In this document: positions 1 to 6,104 of the stretch, one piece after another
How positions within the stretch are numbered: the first letter of the stretch is position 1
How the letters are laid out: the number at the start of each line of letters is the position of its first letter
NCBI GenBank assembly: GCA_030426445.1
Contig: JAUHYS010000115.1
Location: 1 to 6,711, forward strand
Source of the DNA: a bacterium
Lineage (GTDB): Bacteria; UBA10199; DSSB01
Length of the DNA: 6,711 nt
Direction: 5' to 3'
Program-made: the position numbers and the translations under genes
Notes under the pieces: generated by a model
Database searches by the model: none
Told to the model about the DNA's origin: nothing
Seen by the model: the letters and a program-made list of their open reading frames with translations, nothing else

Positions 1-575
1 GTATTCAGACTAAATTTAAAATCGAGTTTTTTTGCAGCTTCCTTAATTAAAAGTGCCAACTGACGTTTGCTTAGTTGAGGGTAGAGAGAGAAAATCTCCT
101 CACTGGTTTTGATAATCTTGCTGGCAGGGATATATTGACTGAGAAGCTCATTGGGGTCTCCCTTTTTAGATTTTGACACCTTTGTTAGCTTTGGTTTTGA
201 AATTTCTACTAAGTTCTTTCGATTTTTTTTTGCTCCTTTTTCTTTTTTCTTTTGTATTTCTAATAGCTGCGATGCTTTTTTTTCTTGATGAAACTCCTTA
301 AGTAGTGAAGCAGAACCTCTGACAGAGTTTCTTTTAAGCCAAGATAAAAAAGCCTTCTCTAACTCCAAAGGAATCGATGCAATATTCCCCTGGAGCTGTC
401 TTTTAACAGTACGAAAATGATAGTCTAGACCTTGTTTTTTTAGGTCATTCACGAATTGGTTGACCAACTCATGTTGAGGTGGTGCTTTTTTAAGCTTTAA
501 TAAAGCTTGGTAAAGTTTTTGAAGAGGTTTCCCTGAAACTTTCTCACAATTTTTGTTTTTGTTTATATTTTTCAT
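1..575 (-). CDS. Lysine-rich protein of unknown function (5' part, runs off the window)
   Basis: I do not recognise this gene. The minus strand is open without a stop from an ATG at 575 to base 1 (191 codons plus 2 bases), so the C-terminus lies outside the window. The protein is strongly basic and looks mostly helical. Residues about 17-100 form an amphipathic helical region that includes the LYQALLKLKK segment. A low-complexity lysine-rich stretch at about 99-139 (including KKKEKGAKKNRK) looks like a disordered linker. A second helical block at about 140-190 follows, with SLYPQLSKRQLALLIKEAAK. No signal peptide, membrane segment or cysteine motif is visible. The two helical blocks separated by a basic linker would suit a nucleic-acid-binding protein, but that is inference. 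An AAGGG at 586-590, read on the minus strand, sits 10 bases before the ATG and is a plausible ribosome site. It is divergent from yacG. That it is a real gene rests on the length of the open frame, the start context and the coherent composition. Confidence 0.7.
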   Translation of the reverse strand, partial: MKNINKNKNCEKVSGKPLQKLYQALLKLKKAPPQHELVNQFVNDLKKQGLDYHFRTVKRQLQGNIASIPLELEKAFLSWLKRNSVRGSASLLKEFHQEKKASQLLEIQKKKEKGAKKNRKNLVEISKPKLTKVSKSKKGDPNELLSQYIPASKIIKTSEEIFSLYPQLSKRQLALLIKEAAKKLDFKFSLN

Positions 576-678
576 GACTTAATCACCCTTATCCCAATTT
601 AATGACTCTTAGTATCATTAGCTGCAACGTTTTACTGAGAAAGAGAGGTTTAATTCAGTCTCCTATTTAAATGAACAA

Positions 679-715
679 TCGAGGCCCTAAAAAAAGGCAC
701 TCGAATATCTTTTTT
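679..715. other. Imperfect hairpin followed by a T run
   Basis: TCGAGGCC (679-686) pairs with GGCACTCGA (696-704), giving 8 pairs with one bulged A at 699 and a loop of C, T and a run of A. Six T residues follow at 710-715, but only after a five-base gap. Read on the plus strand it resembles a weak intrinsic terminator, although no plus-strand gene lies upstream. It could instead be a leader structure of the minus-strand transcript, a block on antisense transcription, or a protein-binding site. The fold is visible in the sequence; the role is not. Confidence 0.35.
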
Positions 716-798
716 GTGGTGATATGAACCATTTTCTGCTCTTGATTTTAAATACGTCGAAAGAAAGCAAAAAGTTACACAAATTATCTTTTTTATTA

Positions 799-816
799 AA
801 AAAAATTAATTTTTTT
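799..816. repeat. Perfect 18-bp A/T palindrome (A7-TTAA-T7), possible UP element
   Basis: Seven A, then TTAA, then seven T read identically on both strands. The element sits in a longer run of A and T tracts (about 787-817) and ends six bases before the candidate -35 hexamer at 823. That is where an UP element, the A/T-rich contact for the RNA polymerase alpha subunit C-terminal domain, would lie. The tracts would also bend DNA and could attract nucleoid proteins. The palindrome is seen directly; the UP-element role is inferred from position and composition. Confidence 0.45.
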
Positions 817-822
817 ATCCAT

Positions 823-851
823 TTGGTTAAATATTAAAGCCCAAATACATT
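823..851 (+). promoter_or_regulatory. Candidate sigma70-type promoter for yacG
   Basis: TTGGTT at 823-828 and TACATT at 846-851 are separated by exactly 17 bases. The -35 keeps the TTG of TTGACA. The -10 keeps the T1, A2, A4 and T6 positions of TATAAT, which are among the best-conserved ones. Transcription would start near 858, about 50 bases before the yacG ATG. The region is so AT-rich that chance matches are common, so confidence is limited. Confidence 0.35.
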
Positions 852-909
852 AAAAAATATTGAAAGATTGCCACTTTACTTCCTCTGCAAATACGAATAA
901 CTTGTGCGG

Positions 910-1110
910 ATGAAGCCTTCTCAAAAAGTACCCTGTCCACATTGCAAAAAAATGACCTTTTTTAATGACAATCCATACCGCCCTTTTTGTAGCGAACGCT
1001 GTAAATTGATTGATTTAGGGCAATGGGCAGAAGGCGATTATCGAATTGCAGGTCAGCCCCTATCTGACATAGATTTGCCTGACACAGAAACTCTTCAAGA
1101 AGAAGAGTAA
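910..1110 (+). CDS. yacG: DNA gyrase inhibitor YacG (zinc-binding protein)
   Basis: This is a 66-residue zinc-ribbon protein. In E. coli, YacG binds the GyrB subunit and blocks DNA binding by gyrase. The four zinc ligands are visible as CPHC (C9, C12) and FCSERC (C27, C31), giving C-x2-C-x14-C-x3-C. They are followed by the family signature KLIDLGQWAEGDYRIAG, close to the E. coli sequence. The acidic C-terminal tail is also typical, and the length matches the family (about 65 residues). I chose the ATG at 910. A GTG two codons earlier (904) is in frame and would add only Met-Arg. No clear Shine-Dalgarno precedes either, so translation may be weak or rely on the unstructured AT-rich leader. 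The gene is separated from the next one by 94 bases and may be transcribed alone. Family assignment is firm. The gyrase role is taken from the E. coli homologue. Confidence 0.93.
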   Translation: MKPSQKVPCPHCKKMTFFNDNPYRPFCSERCKLIDLGQWAEGDYRIAGQPLSDIDLPDTETLQEEE

Positions 1111-1149
1111 AAGCGTCCAATAAATTAAAGTGCTTTTCTGGACTTTTTT
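1109..1149 (+). terminator. Weak terminator-like structure after yacG
   Basis: GTCCA (1115-1119) can pair with TGGAC (1139-1143), immediately followed by six T residues (1144-1149). An alternative overlapping stem pairs AAAAGC (1109-1114) with GCTTTT (1132-1137). Either stem is short with a long loop (about 17-19 bases), so termination would be inefficient at best. If real, it would separate yacG from the downstream operon. A TATAAA at 1160-1165 just beyond could then serve as a -10 box for a new start, though no good -35 accompanies it. Confidence 0.22.
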
Positions 1150-1186
1150 GACTTTTGTATATAAAGCACCCTCCCAGAGGGAAAAA

Positions 1187-1200
1187 AAAGAAGAAAGAGT
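1187..1200 (+). promoter_or_regulatory. Purine-rich ribosome site that decides the phosphatidyltransferase start
   Basis: An A/G-only stretch (AAAAGAAGAAAGAG) ends five bases before the ATG at 1205. The same frame extends upstream to a GTG at 1130, but that codon has no Shine-Dalgarno. The extra 25 residues (starting MLFWTF) are encoded by the terminator-like and purine-rich DNA and do not resemble the family. The ATG at 1205 is therefore preferred. Confidence 0.5.
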
Positions 1201-1204
1201 AAAC

Positions 1205-2515
1205 ATGATTCAACAAGCCATTATTTTGGTGGCACCCGAGTCCCTACTTTGTCTCAAACAAATTGGGGGGCTTAGCCTTTTAAAACGAAATATTCTAACT
1301 GCCTATAAAGCAGGTATAGATGAAGTCATGGTTTTGGCCAGCCATGATCAACTACAAGTCATTCAACAAGCTTGTGCAGAATTCATGGACACACAAAGTC
1401 TCAAAGTTTTTTCACATACTAAAAGCCAAGAGCTCTTTGCAAACCTTAAAGCTGTCCGCGCTCATTTACAAGAACGATTTTTCATCATGCACGCCGAAGA
1501 AATCTATTCAGTTTCTCATCTCAACCAACTCAAAAACAACTTACTCAGCAGAAATACTTTAATCATAGGCTTGCGTAATCAAGATAACCTCACAAAACCA
1601 TTGCAAAGCCTTATCGAAAGAAGCTTTCAACTTGTTTCTAAAAATAAAAACGACATGCATCTCAGTGCAGTGCATCTTTCTATTTTGGATTCAGAAAAAC
1701 TCGATACCAACTCTATTCAAGTAATTCCAGTTATACTCAACAAAGGCTTCTGGGCTTCACTCAGCGACAGTCAAGAAATTCCCTCAATCCGCAAAGCCTT
1801 TTTCTCAAGCCTTCGCAAACCCACAGATGGTTGGATTCGTCGTCATCTCAACCGTCGGATTTCTCTCAGTCTTAGCCGAGTCCTTTGCCACATGCCTTTT
1901 TCTGCCAATCATATTACCGGCATGGGAACACTATTAGGCATTCTTTCGGGATTTTTAGTCGCATCGGGAACTTTCTGGCAGGTCTTTTTTGGCGGACTTT
2001 TATTTCAATTATCCTCAATATTGGATGGAGTCGATGGAGAAATCAGCCGACTTAAACTGACCAATTCAGCCAAAGGAGAGTGGTTTGATACAATTTGTGA
2101 TAATATTACTTATTTAGCCTTTTTTACTGGAGTGGTTGCAGGCTTATACAACCAAGGTTATGAATTACTTTATTTGGAAACAGGTCTATTGGTCTTTGGC
2201 TTGATTTTTTTTCTGGCACTCATGTTTTATTATTTACTGCGCTATACCAAATCAGGATCACTCACTGCCATTCAAAGTCGCCTCATGAAAGCTGATGACC
2301 TCAAGTCTTCGGGGTGGATAATCTACGGAATTTCAAAATTAAAATTCATGATGAAACGTGATTTCTTTTCCTTTTTGTTCATGTCTCTTGCTATGATACA
2401 TAAACTGCATTGGATTTTACACCTAGTTGTCATTGGCACCAACCTTTCCTGGATGGTACTTTTATTTCTGCGTAACGATATCATCAAAGTCAAACCTTCC
2501 GAAGCCACCTCATGA
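1205..2515 (+). CDS. CDP-alcohol phosphatidyltransferase with N-terminal nucleotidyltransferase-like domain
   Basis: This is a 436-residue membrane protein. Residues about 1-200 resemble the fold of sugar-phosphate nucleotidyltransferases (GGLSLLKRNILTAYKAGIDEVMVLAS is typical of the region after the nucleotide loop). Residues about 205-436 are a CDP-alcohol phosphatidyltransferase. The linker TDGWIRRHLNRRIS is typical of the fused inositol-phosphate type. The catalytic motif is D274-x2-D277-G278-x2-S281-R282-x8-G291-x3-D295-x3-D299, complete except that Ser replaces the usual Ala before Arg. About six membrane helices are expected from about 230 onward. These enzymes transfer a phosphoryl alcohol from a CDP-activated donor to an acceptor alcohol at the cytoplasmic membrane. 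The architecture matches the IPCT/DIPPS fusion of inositol-1-phosphate cytidylyltransferase and di-myo-inositol-phosphate phosphate synthase. However, the N-terminal domain lacks a recognisable glycine-rich nucleotide loop, and MHAEE (95-99) stands where a metal-binding Asp is expected, so it may be inactive. Its stop codon overlaps the tgt start by four bases. The substrate is unknown. Confidence 0.85.
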   Translation: MIQQAIILVAPESLLCLKQIGGLSLLKRNILTAYKAGIDEVMVLASHDQLQVIQQACAEFMDTQSLKVFSHTKSQELFANLKAVRAHLQERFFIMHAEEIYSVSHLNQLKNNLLSRNTLIIGLRNQDNLTKPLQSLIERSFQLVSKNKNDMHLSAVHLSILDSEKLDTNSIQVIPVILNKGFWASLSDSQEIPSIRKAFFSSLRKPTDGWIRRHLNRRISLSLSRVLCHMPFSANHITGMGTLLGILSGFLVASGTFWQVFFGGLLFQLSSILDGVDGEISRLKLTNSAKGEWFDTICDNITYLAFFTGVVAGLYNQGYELLYLETGLLVFGLIFFLALMFYYLLRYTKSGSLTAIQSRLMKADDLKSSGWIIYGISKLKFMMKRDFFSFLFMSLAMIHKLHWILHLVVIGTNLSWMVLLFLRNDIIKVKPSEATS

Positions 2516-3648
2516 CTTTTCAACTTTTGCATCAAGACTCTGAGACTCAAGCGCGCTCCGGCGTTTATAACACAAAGCATGGTAGCTTTGATACCCCGGT
2601 CTTCATGCCCGTGGGGACACAAGCCACGGTCAAAGCCATGCAACCCGAACAGCTTATCCAACTGGGTGCCTCTATTATTTTGGGAAATACCTATCACCTA
2701 TATTTACGACCTGGACATCAACTCATCAAAAAACTAGGTGGTCTGCATCACTTTATGAATTGGCAGGGACCTATCCTGACAGATAGTGGTGGCTATCAGG
2801 TTTTTTCTTTGGCAAAAATGCAAAAAGTCAAGCCCGAAGGGGTCCATTTTCAATCGCACCTTGATGGGAGTTCCCATTTACTCAGTCCAGAACTCGCCAT
2901 CGAAGTCCAAGAAGCCTTGGGCAGTGACATCATGATGGTCTTAGATGAATGCCTCCCCTACCCCTCACCACCTGAAAAAGTTCTCAAGTCTTTGGATATC
3001 ACACTCGACTGGGAAGAACGTTGTCTCAAAGCCAGGACCCGATCGGACTGTGACCTTTTTGGCATCGTGCAAGGGGGTATGTACCAAAACTTAAGGGAAC
3101 TTTGCGCACAAAGATTATTAGAAATTCATCAAAAAGGCATACAACAAAATCTTTCTAGTTTTCAGGGGTTTGCTGTAGGAGGTGTCAGCGTCGGCGAACC
3201 TATCGAGTTGGGCTATGAAATGGTGGCTTGTGTAACCCCTCTCTTGCCTGCAGAACTGCCTCGCTATGTCATGGGAGTAGGCTATCCTCAAGATATCATT
3301 ACCTGTATCGAATATGGGGCTGACATGTTTGATTGCGTCGTCCCAACCCGCTGTGCCCGTCATGGCTTACTTTTTACTCCTCAAGGAAGACTCTACATCA
3401 AGCGTTCAGAATTTAAAGATGACCCTAAACCTATTGACGAAACTTGCAGCTGCTACACCTGCCAAAATTATTCTCGAGCATATTTAAGACATTTAAGCTT
3501 AAGCAAAGAAATCCTCTCAGCGATTTTAAATACAATTCATAATTTACATTATTATTTTAATTTGTTAGAGCAAGCGCGCTCAGCTATAAAACAAGGAAAA
3601 TTTAGCGCATTTAAAAAAAGCTTTTTTTCCCAATATATAAACATTTAA
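2512..3648 (+). CDS. tgt: Queuine tRNA-ribosyltransferase (tRNA-guanine transglycosylase)
   Basis: This cytoplasmic enzyme exchanges guanine 34 of Asp, Asn, His and Tyr tRNAs for the queuosine precursor preQ1. At 378 residues it matches bacterial Tgt (E. coli 375). Catalytic features are all present: D91 in TDSGGYQVFSL (general acid/base), D145 in LDECLPYP and Q187 in GIVQGG (base recognition), AVGGVSVGE (221-229), and nucleophile D274 in ADMFDCVVPTR. The zinc site is C312-x-C314-x2-C317 with H343 in TIHNL, at the usual spacing. The motif after the nucleophile reads PTRCARHG, where enterics have PTRNARNG; this is a tolerated variant, I believe. The start overlaps the upstream stop (ATGA), and the bases before it show no Shine-Dalgarno, so translation is probably coupled to the phosphatidyltransferase. 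The usual upstream partner queA is not in this window. Confidence 0.98.
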   Translation: MTFQLLHQDSETQARSGVYNTKHGSFDTPVFMPVGTQATVKAMQPEQLIQLGASIILGNTYHLYLRPGHQLIKKLGGLHHFMNWQGPILTDSGGYQVFSLAKMQKVKPEGVHFQSHLDGSSHLLSPELAIEVQEALGSDIMMVLDECLPYPSPPEKVLKSLDITLDWEERCLKARTRSDCDLFGIVQGGMYQNLRELCAQRLLEIHQKGIQQNLSSFQGFAVGGVSVGEPIELGYEMVACVTPLLPAELPRYVMGVGYPQDIITCIEYGADMFDCVVPTRCARHGLLFTPQGRLYIKRSEFKDDPKPIDETCSCYTCQNYSRAYLRHLSLSKEILSAILNTIHNLHYYFNLLEQARSAIKQGKFSAFKKSFFSQYINI

Positions 3649-3652
3649 GGAG
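3647..3652 (+). promoter_or_regulatory. Strong Shine-Dalgarno that fixes the GTG start of yajC
   Basis: AAGGAG lies 7 bases before the GTG at 3660 and shares its first two bases with the tgt TAA stop codon. It is the best ribosome site in the window and settles the non-ATG start. Its closeness to the tgt stop also allows terminating ribosomes to reinitiate. Confidence 0.8.
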
Positions 3653-3659
3653 TTAAAAC

Positions 3660-4040
3660 GTGCAAGCGATTCGTTCCATTTTTACGCGTGTATTCTATAC
3701 TTTACTTTGTAGTCTCGTTCTCCCGGCAAGCCTTTGGGCCCAAGAAGCTAAAAAAGCGAAAGTTCAAGCCGGTCCCGCAGATTTATTAAAGACTTTTTTT
3801 CCTATCATTCTCGTTTTTGGAATTTTTTATCTACTCCTTATCCGTCCTCAACAAAAGCAGGCCAAGCAAAGACAAGCCATGATCAAAGCTGTGACCAAAA
3901 ATGAGCGAGTCGTCACGGTTGGGGGGATTCACGGGAAAGTGGTTGGAATTACCGATGATGTACTGACTTTAGAAATTGCAGATAATTGTAAAATAAAAAT
4001 TGAACGTAGTGGTATTCAAACTGTAAAAAAAGACTCATAA
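3660..4040 (+). CDS. yajC: Sec translocon accessory protein YajC
   Basis: YajC is a small inner-membrane protein that associates with SecD and SecF in the holotranslocon. The 126-residue product has the family core. A membrane helix at about 44-61 (FFPIILVFGIFYLLLI) is followed by the signature RPQQKQAKQRQ, then a small cytoplasmic beta domain beginning ERVVTVGGIHGKVVGI. Before this lies an extra hydrophobic segment (about 9-27) after a basic start, ending LPASLWAQEA, which looks like a cleavable signal peptide with a possible cut after A27. E. coli YajC (110 residues) lacks such a long hydrophobic leader. Without cleavage the protein would have two membrane helices. It starts with GTG, chosen by the strong Shine-Dalgarno, and lies 11 bases after tgt and 18 bases before secD, so co-transcription with both is likely. 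Confidence 0.95.
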   Translation: MQAIRSIFTRVFYTLLCSLVLPASLWAQEAKKAKVQAGPADLLKTFFPIILVFGIFYLLLIRPQQKQAKQRQAMIKAVTKNERVVTVGGIHGKVVGITDDVLTLEIADNCKIKIERSGIQTVKKDS

Positions 4041-4058
4041 ACAGAAAGTAAAACTATT

Positions 4059-6068
4059 ATGAATCCTAATTGGCGATTTCGCATTTTTTCATTTCTTTTT
4101 GTGGCTCTCATAGCCATATATTTATTGATTCCTTCCGTGTTAAACTTTGGAGAGCGTATTGATGCAGCCAAAGCTAAGGTAGATAAAGCCGCAATTGAAG
4201 GAAAAAAACTCAATAAAGATAAATTCTTACCTGCCTACTACAAACTTTTCCCTGACATCAGAATTAAACTCGGTCTAGACCTGCAAGGGGGTGTCTACGT
4301 TGAATTAGACGTCGAATTAAACGCCGCTTTAAGACAACGCTCTCAAATGGTTTCATTGCGCTTAGAAAACGATTTAGAAGAAAAAAAGATGGCTTTTAAT
4401 AAAATATCAGTCCTGCCAAAAAGCCCAGTCATCGCGCTTTCTTTTAAAAATAAAACGGATCTTGAAGCCGCCCAAAAGCGCGCCAACGAGCTTTATGGAG
4501 AGTTATGGGAGTTTTCAGAAGCAGGTCCCGTTTTACACTTTCAACTCAAAGCAGAAAGCACAAAAAGCATTCAAGAAGTTTTCGAAAGTATGCGAGTCAG
4601 CTACCAAGAAAAATCGACAGACTCAGCTCTTCCCAACCTTTTAGATATTCAGGTCATTGCTGAATCTAACGAAATTCAGTTAACCTTTGCAGATGCCGAT
4701 CGCAATTCACGCAATCAAGCTAAAGTACTTGCTGATTTTGGAGAGTCTCTCACACCTATTCAAAAAGCTAATACCCTATACATGCAACAACGCCCCGAAT
4801 ATCAGGCCGTAATTAAAGAAGAAACCCTAGCTCAAGCTGCTGAAACAGTGCGCCGACGCGTCGACCGCTTTGGTGTTGTCGAGCCCACCATTCAACAAGT
4901 GGGTAACAATCGCATTGCAATTGAAATGCCAGGAGAAAAAGACCCGGATGCACTCATCGAAAAAATCAAACAAGCGGGTAAACTCGAATTTAAACTCGTG
5001 GACAGTGAATCTCTCAAACAAACTGAACTCGAGGAATTAGTCAACAAAGCCAAGGAAGAGCTTCAATTAGATAATCTCTATAATGAAGCAAACATTAAAA
5101 AAATTAACGAGCAGCTCAAAGGAAAAATCCCGCCTGATAGCGAAGTTGGCTTTCAAAGTACCTATGACTCTGTTAAAAAAAGAAGAACTTTGGGGCAGAT
5201 TTATTTACTTAAGAGTAAAGTCCAAGTCTCGGGGGTTAATCTTGCGGACGCACGTGTCAATGTTGAATTAAATGAGCCTTACGTGAGTATTTCCTTCAAC
5301 GAAGAAGGCAAAGGAGACTTTGCCAAAGTCACGCGTGAAAACGTTGGTAAACAGTTAGCTATCCTTTTAGATGGTGAAGTTCGTTCCGCGCCTAATATAC
5401 AAAATGCCATCGAAAATGGGGAAGCGAAAATTACGCTCAACCAATCCGATTACAATCTAGCCAATCAGGAAGCCAAAGAACTCACTGCGGTTTTAAAAGA
5501 AGGTTCTCTTCCCACTACTCTGACTCCAAGCAATAAACGCTATATTGGCCCCTCCCTGGGAGAAATTTCAATTGAAAAAGGTGTCAATGCTATCTTGCTT
5601 GCAGCAGCGGCGGTTTTTCTTTTTATGTTGTTCTGGTACCGTAAAGCGGGCCTCATTGCGGATATTGCCCTACTAGTTAACGTGTTGCTGATTTTTTTAA
5701 TATTACTTTTAGTAGGAAGGTCACTTACCCTAGCAGGATTTGCGGGTATTGTCCTCACCATTGGAATGGCCGTCGACGCCAATATTATCATTCTAGAACG
5801 TATTAAAGAAGAACTTGCAGACGGAAAAAGCATCAAAGCCGCTATTGAAGCGGGCTATGGAAATGCGATGAGTGCCATCGTGGATGCTAACCTCACAACT
5901 TTTTTAGCTGGCATTGTCCTCTATCAATTTGGCCGCGATACTATTCAGGGATTTGCTTTAACTCTCATGGTGGGAATCGTCACAACATTGCTCACTGCAG
6001 TGATATTCACCCGGGCAATTTATGACTATTTAATTATGCAAAGGGGTATTAAAAAACTCAGTTTATAA
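4059..6068 (+). CDS. secD: Protein translocase subunit SecD
   Basis: SecD and SecF form a proton-driven RND-type membrane complex that helps complete protein export through SecYEG. The 669-residue protein has membrane helix 1 at about 10-27, the conserved LGLDLQGG at 71-78, then a large periplasmic region to about 505. That region includes AAETVRRRVDRFGVVEPTIQ (260-279) and the head-like stretch with ISFNEEGKGDF and LLDGEVRSAPNI. Five further helices follow (about 508-526, 531-552, 556-577, 608-622, 630-652). Helix 4 carries the signature GMAVDANIIILERIKEEL (569-586); D573 corresponds to the Asp needed for proton-coupled function. It is somewhat longer than E. coli SecD (615). Extra length seems to come partly from a charged stretch at about 315-380. 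The ATG at 4059 has only a modest purine-rich site (AGAAAG, 4043-4048), but it places helix 1 properly. Confidence 0.98.
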   Translation: MNPNWRFRIFSFLFVALIAIYLLIPSVLNFGERIDAAKAKVDKAAIEGKKLNKDKFLPAYYKLFPDIRIKLGLDLQGGVYVELDVELNAALRQRSQMVSLRLENDLEEKKMAFNKISVLPKSPVIALSFKNKTDLEAAQKRANELYGELWEFSEAGPVLHFQLKAESTKSIQEVFESMRVSYQEKSTDSALPNLLDIQVIAESNEIQLTFADADRNSRNQAKVLADFGESLTPIQKANTLYMQQRPEYQAVIKEETLAQAAETVRRRVDRFGVVEPTIQQVGNNRIAIEMPGEKDPDALIEKIKQAGKLEFKLVDSESLKQTELEELVNKAKEELQLDNLYNEANIKKINEQLKGKIPPDSEVGFQSTYDSVKKRRTLGQIYLLKSKVQVSGVNLADARVNVELNEPYVSISFNEEGKGDFAKVTRENVGKQLAILLDGEVRSAPNIQNAIENGEAKITLNQSDYNLANQEAKELTAVLKEGSLPTTLTPSNKRYIGPSLGEISIEKGVNAILLAAAAVFLFMLFWYRKAGLIADIALLVNVLLIFLILLLVGRSLTLAGFAGIVLTIGMAVDANIIILERIKEELADGKSIKAAIEAGYGNAMSAIVDANLTTFLAGIVLYQFGRDTIQGFALTLMVGIVTTLLTAVIFTRAIYDYLIMQRGIKKLSL

Positions 6069-6094
6069 AACAATGAGTTCTAATTAAAATAATT

Positions 6095-6098
6095 AAGG
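6095..6098 (+). promoter_or_regulatory. Shine-Dalgarno for secF
   Basis: AAGG lies 6 bases before the ATG at 6105, inside an otherwise A/T-only 36-base secD-secF gap. It supports this start over the in-frame ATG at codon 12. Confidence 0.55.
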
Positions 6099-6104
6099 TT
6101 AAAT

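Larger units (their letters stand above)
576..909. other. Divergent AT-rich intergenic region
   Basis: About 330 bases separate the minus-strand gene from yacG, and I see no convincing coding frame in them. The region should hold promoters for both directions. It contains an imperfect hairpin (679-704), a run of A and T tracts with an 18-bp palindrome (799-816), and a candidate plus-strand promoter (823-851). For the minus-strand gene only poor promoter matches are visible, for example TTGCAG followed 19 bases later by TTAAAT, so I do not call one. No tRNA-like fold or riboswitch core was recognised. Confidence 0.6.

Noticed and set aside
576..909. Riboswitch, tRNA, CRISPR or mobile-element remnant in the intergenic region
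   Set aside because: No cloverleaf, conserved riboswitch core, regular spaced repeats or terminal inverted repeats could be found by reading both strands.
1130..1204. Longer GTG start for the phosphatidyltransferase
   Set aside because: No Shine-Dalgarno precedes 1130, the extra residues do not look like the family, and a purine-rich site precedes the ATG at 1205.
962..1216. Antisense open frame across yacG and the following gap
   Set aside because: It overlaps a gene with clear zinc-ribbon motifs, its product contains a poly-Phe stretch read from a purine-rich ribosome site, and it resembles nothing known.
2323..2697. 124-codon antisense frame across the phosphatidyltransferase-tgt junction
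   Set aside because: It lies opposite two well-supported genes and has no recognisable motif, so it is a shadow of their coding frames.
3340..3365. PTRCARHG in Tgt as a sign of altered substrate
   Set aside because: Catalytic Asp, base-recognition and zinc residues are all intact, and variation around this arginine-rich motif occurs among bacterial Tgt proteins as I recall them, so normal function is the better reading.
5540..5836. 98-codon antisense frame within secD
   Set aside because: It lies opposite the conserved SecD membrane region; its Ser/Ala/Ile-rich product is what reverse reading of helices gives.
6081..6095. TAATTA-AAA-TAATTA inverted repeat in the secD-secF gap
   Set aside because: It is pure A/T with very weak pairing, has no T run and sits directly before the secF ribosome site; chance in AT-rich DNA is the simplest explanation.
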